From: Bombardia bombarda | Taxonomy: Eukaryota > Ascomycota > Sordariomycetes > Sordariales > Lasiosphaeriaceae | DNA: 64,000 bases | Direction of reading: 5' to 3' | NCBI GenBank assembly: GCA_030512295.1 | Contig: JAULSR010000002.1 | Span: 434,001-498,000 of the forward strand | In this document: piece by piece, positions 33,765 to 45,330 of the stretch | Layout: each line of letters begins with the position of its first letter | How positions within the stretch are numbered: position 1 is the first letter of the stretch | Program-made: the position numbers and the translations under genes | The notes under the pieces: generated by a model | Seen by the model: the letters and a program-made list of their open reading frames with translations, nothing else | What the model was told of the DNA's origin: nothing | The model's database searches: none

Positions 33765-35691
33765 TTAACCCCACACGCTCGCCTGGACACCCAGACCGGG
33801 CTTGCTGCCCCAGCCGCCGTTGGGCCTGGCACCCCAGCCAGAGAGGCCAACATTGGGGCCCTCGACTGCCGAAGACGGGGTCTGCTGAGTGACACTGCTC
33901 GCGCCGGCGCCCTCGTCATTCCCCGAAGCCGCCGTGTACCCCTGACTCAGAGGCGACGGCAGGGGTGTCGTGGACCGCTTGTTCAGGGCCGTGTTAGTCG
34001 GCGGGTTCGAGATGGACGGGCGAGTGCCGATGGGCGCCACTGAGCCCTGCCCGGGCTTGTTGCTACCCCCGGGTGCAACCTGCCGAGGCGGCGAGCCTCC
34101 GGGAGATGAGGCGCTGGTGCGGCTGGCCTGCTGGCCTGGTCCTCCTCCGGGGACATCGAAGACTCCCTTGGCCCCTGCCGGGTTCGACTGCGGGCTCGAG
34201 TTGCTGTTAGCACGCGAGCGCTCGTGGGGGCCGGCAGATTGGGAGCCCGGTCCGCCTTCGACAGGGGGTTGCGGGCCGGCCTCGGCGTGTACCGGCGGCG
34301 TGCGGCCGTATTCATATGTCATGGGAGAGTGGCCGCGCAGGCTGGCCGGTCCGTTCTGCACGGTGCCAGGGAGACCCGGTCGGGGGACGCCGTGTTCATC
34401 GACATAGCCACCGGCCTCGGAGAATGAACCCTCGCCGTACAGCGCACTACGCTGCTGAGCAATCAACTGGCGACGGTCTTCCTCGGACATGCTGCCGGGG
34501 CTCAAGGCGCGATCCGGCTTGCTGTAGGGGGATGAGACGTCGGAGAGCACGGCTGCGAAGAATCCATATTAGCACTAGTCTTCATAAATGTCTCCTGTTA
34601 GGTAGGGAATCTGGAGATAGGTGGGATGTAGGCGAGTGGCGAGATTTCACCAAATGTGCCGATCTGTCGATCTTTACAGAGGATGTCAAGCAGCACAGAA
34701 ACCATAGTGGCGTCGGACCGCACTTGTGGTGCAACAATATGGAAGCAGTAGTGTTTAACCCGTAGAGGCACCGAATACTTCTTTTATGATTTTTTTTCTT
34801 GTTTTGACTGTGATAGAGGATGACTGATGCTATACAGAAGAGGGCGGCCTACTTCGGTTGTATTGCTGCTCTTGATGGTAATTCCGAAGCTCTCGCTCCC
34901 GCTGAGCCGCCATTCTCCTCTTGGCCTGCATCATCTGCTCCGCCTCGTTGGAGCCGCGCGAGGACTGGTGTCGTTGGGCAGCGTAAAAGTTCTGAAGGTT
35001 GGTAGACGGGTGGGGACCGCGCGCATCATTGTAGTCGGTGATGGGGTGCGGGCGAGGTCCGGCGCCGGCTCCGGCGCGGCCGTCTGCAATTGAGTGTCAG
35101 TTGGGTTGAGCTCGTCGAGGCGGCCCCAGCCAGTCCCAGGCAAACTTACCAAAGTCTGGGTATCTTCTGGCGGGGCCTGGATTAGGTTGCGACTCACGTC
35201 GGCCTCCAGGCATTCCAAACATCTTGCCGCTCTTGACGAGGTTGTCGATGGCCCGATCGACCTCTGAAAATGTGACCCTGTCAGCATGCGCCTCGTGCAT
35301 CGTCCGTCATTCGGCCGGCCGCAAAATATCATGCGCCCTCCCCGAAGCGGGTTACGCGGAAAGGTGCAGAAATGGCTCTGGTGCAACAACGGGGGAGGGT
35401 TTGTTCCTGAACAAGCAAAGCCCAAGATACTACATACCCTCGATCTGGTGGACAAAGGCGGCCGACTCTTCGCGAGGGACGGCCGAGTTAGCACCTTTGA
35501 TAGAGCGATGCATGTTAGCTAGCTGGATAGACAATGGAAAGACGACGGTATTGCAAGACAGGTCGTCGATCGATAGACTTGGGAAGGGTGGACGAACCGG
35601 AGCGGGCAGGAGGGGGGGTTTGGTGCTCCCAGTTGGACTGGCCGGCCGAGGGCGGCCATTGCTGCTGCTGAGGCTCGTAGTATGCCGACAT
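33765..35691 (-). CDS. Five-exon low-complexity protein, function unknown (427 aa)
   Basis: Minus-strand exons 35691-35598, 35494-35438, 35263-35150, 35083-34853 and 34552-33765 join in frame with consensus junctions (GTTCGT, GTATGT, GTAAGT, GTAGGC donors). The start gives MSAYYEPQQQQWPPSAG. A small helical core follows: PREESAAFVHQIEGEVDRAIDNLVKSGKMFGMPG with a downstream basic coiled-coil-like EAEQMMQAKRRMAAQRERELRN. The second half is Pro/Ser/Gly-rich, containing SPYSKPDRALSPGSMSEEDR, SPGGSPPRQ and APIGTRPS, and ends GWGSKPGLGVQASVWG. The tail motif looks conserved in composition and could be a docking peptide. The fourth intron (300 nt) is long for this genome. I do not recognise a characterised family. 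Confidence 0.8.
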
Positions 35692-38600
35692 GTTCAATAT
35701 GGCGGATGAAACTCTTGAGGTGCGAGGGCGGAAGGCCGCGGGGAGCGACGTGTTCGCGGAGCTCGGGGGGCGGGAGAGGCAGGCGAGGTGGGTATTTCGG
35801 CCTAAAGTCGACTCTGGCTGGGGTGGACTAGGTCAGCATCCGTGGAAGCACTGTTGGAACCGGCCGGTGCGAGTGCGATGGAGCGGCCCTTGACGTGCGG
35901 GACATGTGTCAGACAAAAATGGGTGCCGTGGTGGTAGGGGTAGCAGGTGTTGCTAATAAGTGTTGGGCGGTGCTTTCCAGACTCGAAGCTGAGAGCTGAA
36001 GCTGATGCTGAAGCTGGCGCTGGAGCTGGAGGGAAGCTGGGAAAAGTGGTGCTGATGCGCGAAACGAGGTTTTTGGCGTGGTGGTGGCGCACCAGCGAGA
36101 AAAATTATTTCCCTGCGCTACCTCGATTGCGCGCGGTCTCCTGGGCCGCTGGTCCCTCACTCTCCGCCAACTTCTCCACTTCGCACTTACCTGAAAAGTC
36201 AACTTGGATAATGGACACGGTACGAAGTACAGATTATTAAAGCAGGCAGGTGCGCTTTGCGGGCTCGTCCTTCTCTGTCCAAAGCGAAAGAGGGAGAGAG
36301 AAAAAAATAATGCCGGTCTGCCTGAAGAGCTTTCGGTTGGCAACAGAGCCCGGGGGCGAAGAGTAGGAACAAAAAAAGAGAAAGAGAAGAAAATGCGTAC
36401 ACTGCTCGGGGCGATGCGCAGCAGGTTTTTTTTTTTTTTTCAGAGAGGGAGGAGGATGGAGGGAGCAAGCAAGCAACTGGAAGCACGGTGCAGGTGCAGT
36501 GTGCAGCAGAGGTGCAGGTGCAGGTGGTGGGAATGGAGGGTTGCGACAAGGAGAGGACCGGGGAGATGGAGGTTCTTAGGCCCGCCCGGCGCAATGTGCG
36601 GGCACTTGAGTACCTATGTAATGTACAACGGAGAGCGTGGGTCGATCTGCTTGACGTGGGCCATGGTGGTAGTTGAAGGTGGTGCCTAGTAAAATGGCGG
36701 TTCCCCCCTCGCTACATGCAGAACTCAGGGTGTGATAGGTATGATCTCCTTTTCGGCTTGTGGGAGGCGCAAGAAGGCGGCAGAGAAGGCTGCAGAATAC
36801 CAGAAAAAGAAGCAGTGCAGTGCACACGCACACAGGCGACGTCGCTCAATGGGTTGTATGTCAGACCGTCAGACCGTCTGCGTGTGTATGTTGAAAAAAT
36901 ACACCGTAGTCCAGCGGGACTGCAAATAGGGGGTATTTCAAGCAGGCTTGCAGACCAAAATAATCCTGCAATGATGCATGCATGGAAGCACGCACGTACG
37001 GAATGGGGAAATGGGCGCCGTCACAGAACCATCGGCCAGCTCAGCGCAACCTATAGGATAGACATGAGCCACTTTGTATGGATGTCCTATTTGTACAGGG
37101 CACCTCACAGGTATATGCCTCTTTTATATATCTGCCTGCCTGTCTGCCTAGGTACCTATCGGGACCTGCTTTATCACCAACCGTGTCTGGCTATCCTATC
37201 CTGTAGGTAAAGCCCCCGTATGGTATGGAAGTCTTCAAAATTCTGGGTGGTAGGTCCCGGCCCGGGAAGCCAGTGAAGCTGATAGTATCGCGCTAAGCAG
37301 TCCAGAGTGTCATTGGGGTGCCGTATTATTTCGTCAATGTGGACGCCTGGGCCAACAGATGCAAGACACTATGCAACGGCAGACGGCCGAAGTTGGGAGA
37401 TAGACTGACTTTCGACTGGGCCTGTCGCCTGTCGCCGTTACGAGACGACAAACCGGGAAGCCTGCTAAAACAGCTCTGGTGGAATCCAGTCAGTCCCCAC
37501 GAATCTGGCGGTGGGGGTGGGAGGGGAGCTGCGAAGCCTGTGATTCGACCGCCTCTCCCACTACTTCTCCTCTCACGATACCTTCTATGACCTCGGGTTC
37601 CCTCCCATGGGCAACGGGACGATGGAAGCCTAGCCAAGAAAGCCGCTCTCTGGTATCGCTCGGGCTCAGATTTATTGGCCGCACGCGGTCCCGAGGATTT
37701 ATGGATGTCGAGATTCACAAATTACAGACGGCCGCCGGTTGAGCAGCGTACTGTGTAATCATGAATTCCATCACAGCGCCAAATTCATCCCGGTGAACCA
37801 ACCGGCCGGCAGTCGAATCATCAACCGAAAGTGCGGAAATACACTATGATGGAAAAGTGGTGTGGAGGGGAGGGTGATACGGCGCATCCAACGATCGTTG
37901 GGTCAAGAGGTCCCCGGCGGGCATTAGCAGAGACGTCGAGGCTGAATTGGAAGAAGGAGGAGGGAGGAGGACCTGCTTGAAGCCATGGATTGGATGTTCG
38001 AATTGAACCCGAGACCTGGGCCGGGAGTGGGCCAGCGCGTGTTGGGTGGGTACCCTGTACCTTGCGCGCGCGTTCAATAGCGTCACATCTTGGGTCTGCG
38101 ACTGGAAAGGGAAGGCGGCAACTGTGAATAGGGGGGAGCCGCCGGCCATTGCCATGCCATGAGAGGAGATGAGCAGGAGCCTAGGCTCGGAAGAAGCCTG
38201 GGTGCATCCTGGGAAGGTGCAGAGGAGTGCTGTGCTTGCTGCAGAGTGCAGAGTGCAGAGTGCAGAAGACATGGAAGCCACTGAGACGAACCTTCCTTCA
38301 AAGGATTGTAATTTGGAACCCGCCTCCATCTTGCCTGGATATTCTCAAACTGCGCTGTGTACGCAGTATTTCTCACAACTTCATAAAACTGACAGTTCAC
38401 TTGAGTCTGAATGACCACAGGTCAGATCTCCGGTCCGGAGGGCAACGAGACCGCACTGGCCTGCACTGATCTGATAGTGCAACCAACGGTTGCCGAAAGC
38501 CTCATTACGAAATGCGGATATTGAAGCATGTTCACCCGGTAGAACAATTTCGTCAGGATGGACAGGGCTGCCTGGTGGGGAGGGAGCAGGGGTCTGTCGT

Positions 38601-41600
38601 CAACCTCATTTAGCGCTAGGTCCCGACTCTGTCGTCTTATTCGACCGACCCCTTTAACTTTAGCCTTGTCCCGGCTTGGGCAGATTGTTCGCTGCATGTT
38701 CTAGCGACATGTTTTATGATGCATTGCTCAGATAGAAAAAAAGCCAGAGCTTTTGACTTTTGGGTGTGGCGTGGGGGTGGTCTTTCCGCACACTGTACTG
38801 GTTGTTGTCGAATGTTGGTAGCAAAGCACAGCACGATACAGTGGAGGTGTGGAGAGGTCTGGCACGATCGAACTATGTAACAGCTTGCTGTATTGGCACT
38901 TGTCGGACTTTGGCTTGGAGCTCCAGCAAGATCGTCCCGTCTTTCTCACGCCCTCAACAACACCTAAACCACAAGGTGGCCAGAGCGCAAGCTGTGGCCG
39001 AACCGCCTCCGAGACGATTCATGATTTGTATTGGTGGTTTCCGGCTACCCGATCTGAGCTGACCGGGCCGTGCGGATTGCGGACTGCGGGCAAACCCCTC
39101 AGCCGATGAGATGATGCTCTTGTCGCCGCATTCTGCGAGTCGTTTGAAACTTCTCTGGAACAGTTCATTAAGGTCTCCGAAAAGGAAACAAAACGCCCCT
39201 CCCCTCCCCTCCCCTCCTTGTGGACCCACTGCAGCCGCTCTCGAGGCTTTAGTCTGAAGCATGGATTGTACAATCGACTTTCCACAAAGGCCATATGTGA
39301 CTGTAACTTGCAGGCTGACACTTTAAGATCTGGCTTGCTGGCTGACGGAGTGGGCGACTGGCGTTTTTGACGAGTGCCGACGCCTCCAAGCCAAATGGAT
39401 TGTCCCGGTGAGGCGTAACTACCTAGTCTTGTCTTTGACGTGTTTAATACATTGGCGCGGGAGGAATATCTACGGCTGAATCACCAAATACAGATGGCTT
39501 GATGGGTGGTCATCCGTGGACCGAATTTCCCGGCAGGCGCCACACGCGGTGCCCAAGAAGCCCAAAACTCGCAACTTCCAGTTCCAGGAGGTGGTACGGG
39601 TGGTAGCGCGATATGCCCGGCTGAACCCGCCGACGGCTCTTGGGGAGAAGGCAGGAAGGAAGGACCCTTCAAGCTCTTTCTTCTTGATAGTTCAAATTCA
39701 CAAACTTAAATCTGTACTGCCGTCTGCCAGGTTACAGTACCAGAATCTGTGCAGCACATTCTTCAATACATGCATTCTTGATTTATTAACAATCAGCATG
39801 CAACCACAAATCCACGACTGGGTTCGAGCGGCTAGCAGACGGCAAGCGGCAGCACGGCAGCATTTCTTCCTTCCAGATGAATCAACCGATCCCCAGTCTC
39901 GCGATTGGGATCTTCGTAAGTTGTTAGGCTCGAATTAAAGCCGATCAGTTTGTGATTTTCTCCTCCTCTTGCCAAAATTAGGTTCGGGTCAGGGGTGGCG
40001 CGAGCCCGGCATCATCATCACACCCATCACTAATCACACCCATCATACACTCCCTCCACGCACGACATTCTCATCACGATTCATGATAGCTCCATAAAAT
40101 CCATCAAGCCCCCTCGCAGCCATCGCTATGCCAGCCATGCCAGCCAATGTCCGCTCCCTGCGCCCCAGCATGACCCACTCGTTGCTGGACGCCCGAGTAT
40201 CCAAAGCTACAGGATACATACAAGCCAGAGACAGATATCAATTGCTCCGTCAGCTGTGCTTGCTCGTGGTCAGCAAGCGCAGCCATAGACCTTATTGCTA
40301 CTAAATACACAATGGTGAATCCATACTGTGTAGAGGCCGTCGGCGCTATGACTGAGACCTTTCATAACATAAACACAAACACCTGTTTACCTTTTTGCAA
40401 GCGCTGCGAGATGGTAGCCAGGCAGACAAGCGGCAGTCATGCTTAGAAATGACGCGAGGCATACGCGTACTATCGCCGCAACGATGGGACCAGACAGTAC
40501 TACGTATAACAAATACACCACACTATTGTGCTTGTGTCCAGGCCAAACCAGCACACACCTCAGCGCTCTCCAACGAACAATCATCATGGAACCAGATGCA
40601 ACTTTGGTCCATGTGCCTCGTCTCGACATGGCATTATGGCCGCCTCCTGCAGCACACACTCCCTCGTGTCCTACCAAACCAACTACCTACCTTACGTACG
40701 CTGCTGTGTACATACGTATATGTAGACAGACAAGGCCAATGCAGCCCACCTACCCTGCGTTGTTCGCGGCCGTCTCTGCAGCCGCTAGCAAACATCAGTC
40801 CAACACCGGGTCGGTTGCATAGGTGCTGCGCAGTGTCCTTGCATGGCCAATTATGCGCCTCCTAAAAGCTCCTATGACCAGTAGGGCATTCCGGAATACT
40901 CGCACTCACCAACCCTCCGCCAGAATTGGGGGTTGAATCTATTCTAGAGTGTCCCTACTAATACTGCCAGAACCGATAACCTTGCCTTCTAGAAGGCCTC
41001 GAAGGCCAAGCAGCCGGCCGGAGAGTCTCGCTCTGTCCCCCCCCAACCCTGCCATCATCATCCGTCATGGTTTACGCAGCTTGGTAGCACAGGACATGTC
41101 TCCAATAGATGTACAAGTCCCTCAGAGCCAATCTGGTTGCCAGCTTCCACACTGTCGGCGTGACAGCAGGTTCCCGTCTGCAGAACGAGTCTGGGTTTCA
41201 CCGCGCCATCCGGAGAGATGACCTCAGGCACCGCACAACCAGCAGACACACACCACCAATCATGCTCTCTTGATGCCATACAAAACAGCTAGTCCACACC
41301 AGTGTCTCTTTGTAAGCATGCACCTTCGTCGCCCTGCCCCGCACCCTTCGGCATCCGTTGCGGGCTGCTCGGTCTAGGTTGCCCGGCCCTTCTTGGGGCC
41401 GCCCTCCTTCATCTAACAATGCAGTTTACATCGTGTATACACAGTATGGTACAACTTGCCCTGCAGGCATATTTCGAGAGAACAAGTTGCCCAACTTACT
41501 AGCAGGCCGTCCGGTCAAGGAAAGCAATTAGTGCTTGCTGCCTACCTCTCAAGAATCTCTGCGGAGCTAGTATCAGCATGGTCCCCGGTGGGCAGCAGCA

Positions 41601-43535
41601 GCAAGCGGAGCGAATGCGCAGCCAACAAAAGCTACGAGGAAAAGAAAGGGGGCTGTTAGCTCCCTTCCGAATTGAGAGGCAGCAATGGCAGCACTGCCGG
41701 TGAAAGCCGCCCTGTGAAACTGATGGGCGCCTGCTGTGCAACCTTTCCAACTTGCGGCACGTGTAAGGTCTGGTCTGGCTTCGTTTCCGCTCAGTGCTGT
41801 GACTGACAAGTCATGGCGGACATACCTTATGCTGCTCAACAAAAGTCAACGCCACTCGCTCGCCGTGTGCAACGTCCGCTACGAAGCGTGAACTAGCCAA
41901 TCCAGCGTCATCATCATTGGTGCTTTATTGCATTATCCCTCCTATCAGCTTCTGTTCAGAGGCGGGCGTTGATCGCAATAACCTTTTTCTTTCTAGTATT
42001 CGCGTCAAGTGCCACTAGTCATGTCAGCCCAACAGGCGAGTGAATCTCTTGGATGAGTGTCAATCTTTTAACCGTGACACCGTGACACGAATCTATCGCA
42101 GGAACAATTCGACCGGACAGCAGCGACACAATAGTGCATGTCGTGCGTGTTCGAGAAGGTCGTACCTTGTGTCAGCTACCCGCTTCTCCCTTCCGGCAGT
42201 CCCGTCATGATGACTCCGAGTATTTTTCTAATTTTTTTTGTGGACGGCCAACATCATTGCTGTCGGGCTTGCGGCCGAATCTCGGCTGATGAAAAGTTGC
42301 TGCCGGGGGTAAAACGTAGCTTCTTTCCTCCGAAAGTCAAACATGTCTGCATTGGGGCGTGCTTTGACAGACAGAAGCCACCGATGCCTAGGCCGGGCCG
42401 GCCCGCGCCGCCCGTAGCCGCTCTTGCTGCCGTTGCCGTTGCAGCTGCCGCTGTCACCGTCCGTCATGGGCAGATCCAATATTTCGCACTGGGCAAAGAC
42501 AGATAGATGTGTACCTGGATTGGTCTACTTGTGGTTTCAATGACGGCATCATGCTGTAAGGACTATTGTGTCAGTCCCTGGATGGCGTGATGCACGAATT
42601 ATATACAGAGACCTTCCAAGAGGTTTGACGTTTCTCGACAGATGCATTGTAGATGTCGACGTAGCTCAAGTCCATGTCTCCTTACTTCAGAAGCTCTGGA
42701 ATGTGGACATATATTTTCTGCGATAAACATGGGACATTTGGCATCTAGTGACGTCTTTGGCACATACCTTGAGCCATGAGAAGTCATGATGCGAGGTCAA
42801 GGTACTTGTGACTGGATTCAGGGGCCTCGTTCCGTGCTGCAATTTGGTCATTTTCGAGAAGATTTTATCTTGAGTGTCTGGAACTCAGCAGAAATTAACT
42901 ACCATCAAACGCTCGGTTCTCATGTTTGTCTGCTCGGTCTCACGACGACCTTATTACCCATACATATGTCAATGTTACCTAGTTATCGGGATAGCAGAAT
43001 CACCCAAGCCATTTCTGAGGCTCATAGCTCCCATGGTGGAATTTAAAAACCCTTCATCCCGCTGGGTTCAAGTTGATCACGCTCCTTACGGCATGACAGC
43101 CTGGTCTGTCTCACGCCGTCCTGGTTTCTCGTACAGAATAGATAGATGACTTTCACTCGCCGGTCCTCCTATCAGATTGTTGATGTCGGATATGACGCAT
43201 AAACGTAATGATGACTTTGACAAGATCATCTTGTCTTGTTGTACCAGTAACTGTCACCGGCCGCTCGGGAATAGCCCCAGTAATGGCGAATTAGTCATTA
43301 CACTAGACCCGCTACTTTCAATATCTTGGGACCTGAGATGGGCGGCAGGCTGTGGTTGCGCAGGACCGGCTCTGGGACCGTCTTGTTGCGAATGGTCGCA
43401 GGGACTGGAATATGTTTGTCATAAGAAAAAGAATGTACGTACAAAGTCTATTAGTGAGTTTAGGTCTTTAGTCTAAAGGAAAAAGGCGCCGCAAGAGGAG
43501 GAATGCGGCGGGGCCTACCGCAAGCGTCGGTTGTT
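35692..43535. other. Gene-poor region, 7.8 kb
   Basis: No confident gene in almost 8 kb. Local simple sequence includes GCTGAA/GCTGGA units (35989-36036), a T-run (36426-36440), GTGCAG units (36488-36522), GCAGAGT units (38242-38264) and CCCCT repeats (39196-39217). Open frames of 100-160 codons occur on both strands (36199-36594, 37844-38329, 40395-40865) but overlap each other, vary in composition and lack domain features. Could hold noncoding RNAs or decayed elements; I cannot support any. Confidence 0.4.
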
Positions 43536-43863
43536 GTAAGATAAGGCAGGTACGCCTGATCAAGGTGGTCACAATGAAGACAACTAGGCAGGCGAGCAAT
43601 GAAGATAGCTAGGAAGGCGAGCAATGACTGGTATTGGCGTAAGACTTCAACCTGGCCCTCGCAACGGAAGGTGGGCGAGGGCCGCTGCTTATATACACAG
43701 TTGGTAGGATAACTGGCATGTGCTTGGGGAAGTCCGATGTCCTTACAATTGAAGTCTTACGCCAATACCAGTCATTGCTCGCCTTCCCAGTTATCTTCAT
43801 TGCTCGCCTTCCCAGTTGTCTTCATTGTGACCACCTTGATCAGGCGTACCTGCCTTCTCTTAC
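43536..43863. mobile_element. 328-bp foldback (MITE-like) element with 115-nt inverted arms
   Basis: The left arm 43536-43650 and right arm 43749-43863 are inverted repeats of each other over their full 115 nt, with about five differences by eye, four of them in two small clusters. Each arm contains two tandem copies of a 25-nt unit built on AAGGCGAGCAATGA. The 98-nt loop holds a nested 9-bp hairpin (GGCCCTCGC at 43654-43662, its complement at 43675-43683) and a CTTATATACA stretch. No open frame. Outer flanks show no clear target duplication. Long terminal inverted repeats without coding sequence fit a nonautonomous DNA transposon or foldback element. Confidence 0.8.
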
Positions 43864-44190
43864 ATAATAATTATAATAATAAAAATAAACTTTAATTTAT
43901 TATATATTTTTATTTTTAAATTTAAATTTATAAATATTAGCTTTAATTAATTATCTTATATATATTATTAAAATGTTTTTATTTTTACTATTTTTAATAT
44001 AAGTTATATATTATAAAGATTATTAATTATAAAGAAAAAGCTATATATAATAAAAAATAAACTTTTTATTTTTTTATTTTTTATTTTTTTCTATTAATAA
44101 TAATAATAATAAAATAAAACTTATATTAATAAAAAGCTTTAAACTATAGCTTTTTAATATAAAGTATATTATTATAAGCTTAATAGTTAT
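43864..44190. other. Extremely AT-rich island
   Basis: Starting directly at the edge of the foldback element, about 330 bp consists almost only of A and T, with runs such as TTTAAATTTAAATTTATAAATA and (AAT)n. The switch at both edges is abrupt compared with the mixed-composition flanks. This is the pattern of RIP-mutated repeat DNA or an inserted AT-rich fragment. No coding or RNA gene. Confidence 0.75.
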
Positions 44191-44372
44191 GGGGATGCAC
44201 TTAATAATAAATATAGATCTGGGAGTGGAAGTGGTAGCGATGAAAGGTGTTACGTAGCCCTGCGCAGGGGCCACGTAGGCCTATAACCCGAACCCTGAAA
44301 AAATGGATTTTTTTTGGTAGTTGTGGCGGGTTTTTTCAATCGGTCCTTAGACTAGTTGGCGGGAATTGGTGT

Positions 44373-44403
44373 GGGGGGGGCGGGGGGTGGCGGGTGTTAG
44401 GGA
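44373..44403 (+). other. G-quadruplex motif 1
   Basis: Five G-runs of three or more (8, 6, 3 and 3 Gs, the first divisible) separated by loops of 1-5 nt lie on the plus strand within the G-rich block that follows the AT island. Confidence 0.7.
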
Positions 44404-44450
44404 GACGCCCGCGTAGCAACTGGTCGAGCACCTGAGACTAGTGTGGTGTA

Positions 44451-44474
44451 GGGGCCGGGGGTTGGGAGGGAGGG
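44451..44474 (+). other. G-quadruplex motif 2
   Basis: Reads as G4-CC-G5-TT-G3-A-G3-A-G3, a near-ideal intramolecular quadruplex motif with loops of one or two bases, 50 bp after the first motif. Confidence 0.75.
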
Positions 44475-44503
44475 TAGACTGGCCTGATCTGTGAGACTAC
44501 CAT

Positions 44504-44581
44504 TTAAAAACAATCAACAAACGAAAACGCCTTTTCGCAAAATTAAAAACAATAAATAAACGAAAACGCCCATTCGCAAAG
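44504..44581. repeat. Two tandem copies of a 39-bp unit
   Basis: Copies 44504-44542 and 44543-44581 share TTAAAAACAAT, AAACGAAAACGCC and TTCGCAAA with four differences. The duplication is perfectly head-to-tail. Confidence 0.85.
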
Positions 44582-45330
44582 CACCAATCGAGCGTCAGCG
44601 AGAAAGCTTCCGACAAGGGCCGCCGGAGGCGGAAGAGGGCCTATTATTATATGGCCTATATAGAAGCGTTCTTTTGGATAGTGAGTTTCGATGTTGCGAC
44701 TACAGTTTCACTTGCCACTTTGTCGGTGGCGTGGGCTAGCGTCGGGAGGGTGTCGTCGTGAGGGTGTCGTCGGGAGGGTGTTTTCCATGAGGAGTGATGC
44801 GAGGATTATTTACTTTCCCAGAAATGACGCGCCAAAGCTTGCCCCGGCCATCTCAGTGGACAAAATCAGAAACTTGGCAGGTATCAGATCGCTTAGGTTG
44901 TTGAAAGATCGGATTGTTTACTTTGTCTAAGGGCTAGGCTGTACACAATATTTGCGACAGGCTCAAATAAGATAAGTTAAATAGCTCTTATAAATCTCAC
45001 TACATTCCTTAAACCTTCGGGGCCAGTCTTGTCATACTTAATATTTAATCTTGCCAACACTACGAAGCCTAGGAGCCACGAACGCACAGCTTCCAACAAA
45101 ATAGAGATCAACGATCAGCCTACGCCGACGGTCTCGTTCATCAACAGGGCTTTCACCAAACCATATTGCACACAGAACTCTCTCGTCAACGTTCCAACAG
45201 GAACTAGTCAATAAATAAGCACCAGTCATGCTCCCTTTGCTCTATCCAAATCAACTTCTTGCCTTTTTCAGCACACCAACTCCTGAGGGATCATCGACAT
45301 TCAAGCACCGCTATAACTGGTTCACACACC
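44582..45330. other. Upstream region of the cysteine-rich gene
   Basis: Contains GTGTCGTCG(G/T)GAGG tandem words (44747-44782), a TATA box (44989-44995) and the leader of the downstream gene. CTTTTTCAG at 45264-45272 could be the acceptor of a leader intron. No other gene. Confidence 0.4.
44989..44995 (+). promoter_or_regulatory. TATA-like box
   Basis: TATAAAT in a CTCT context about 340 bp upstream of the ATG at 45331; plausible if the gene has a leader of about 300 nt. Confidence 0.35.
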
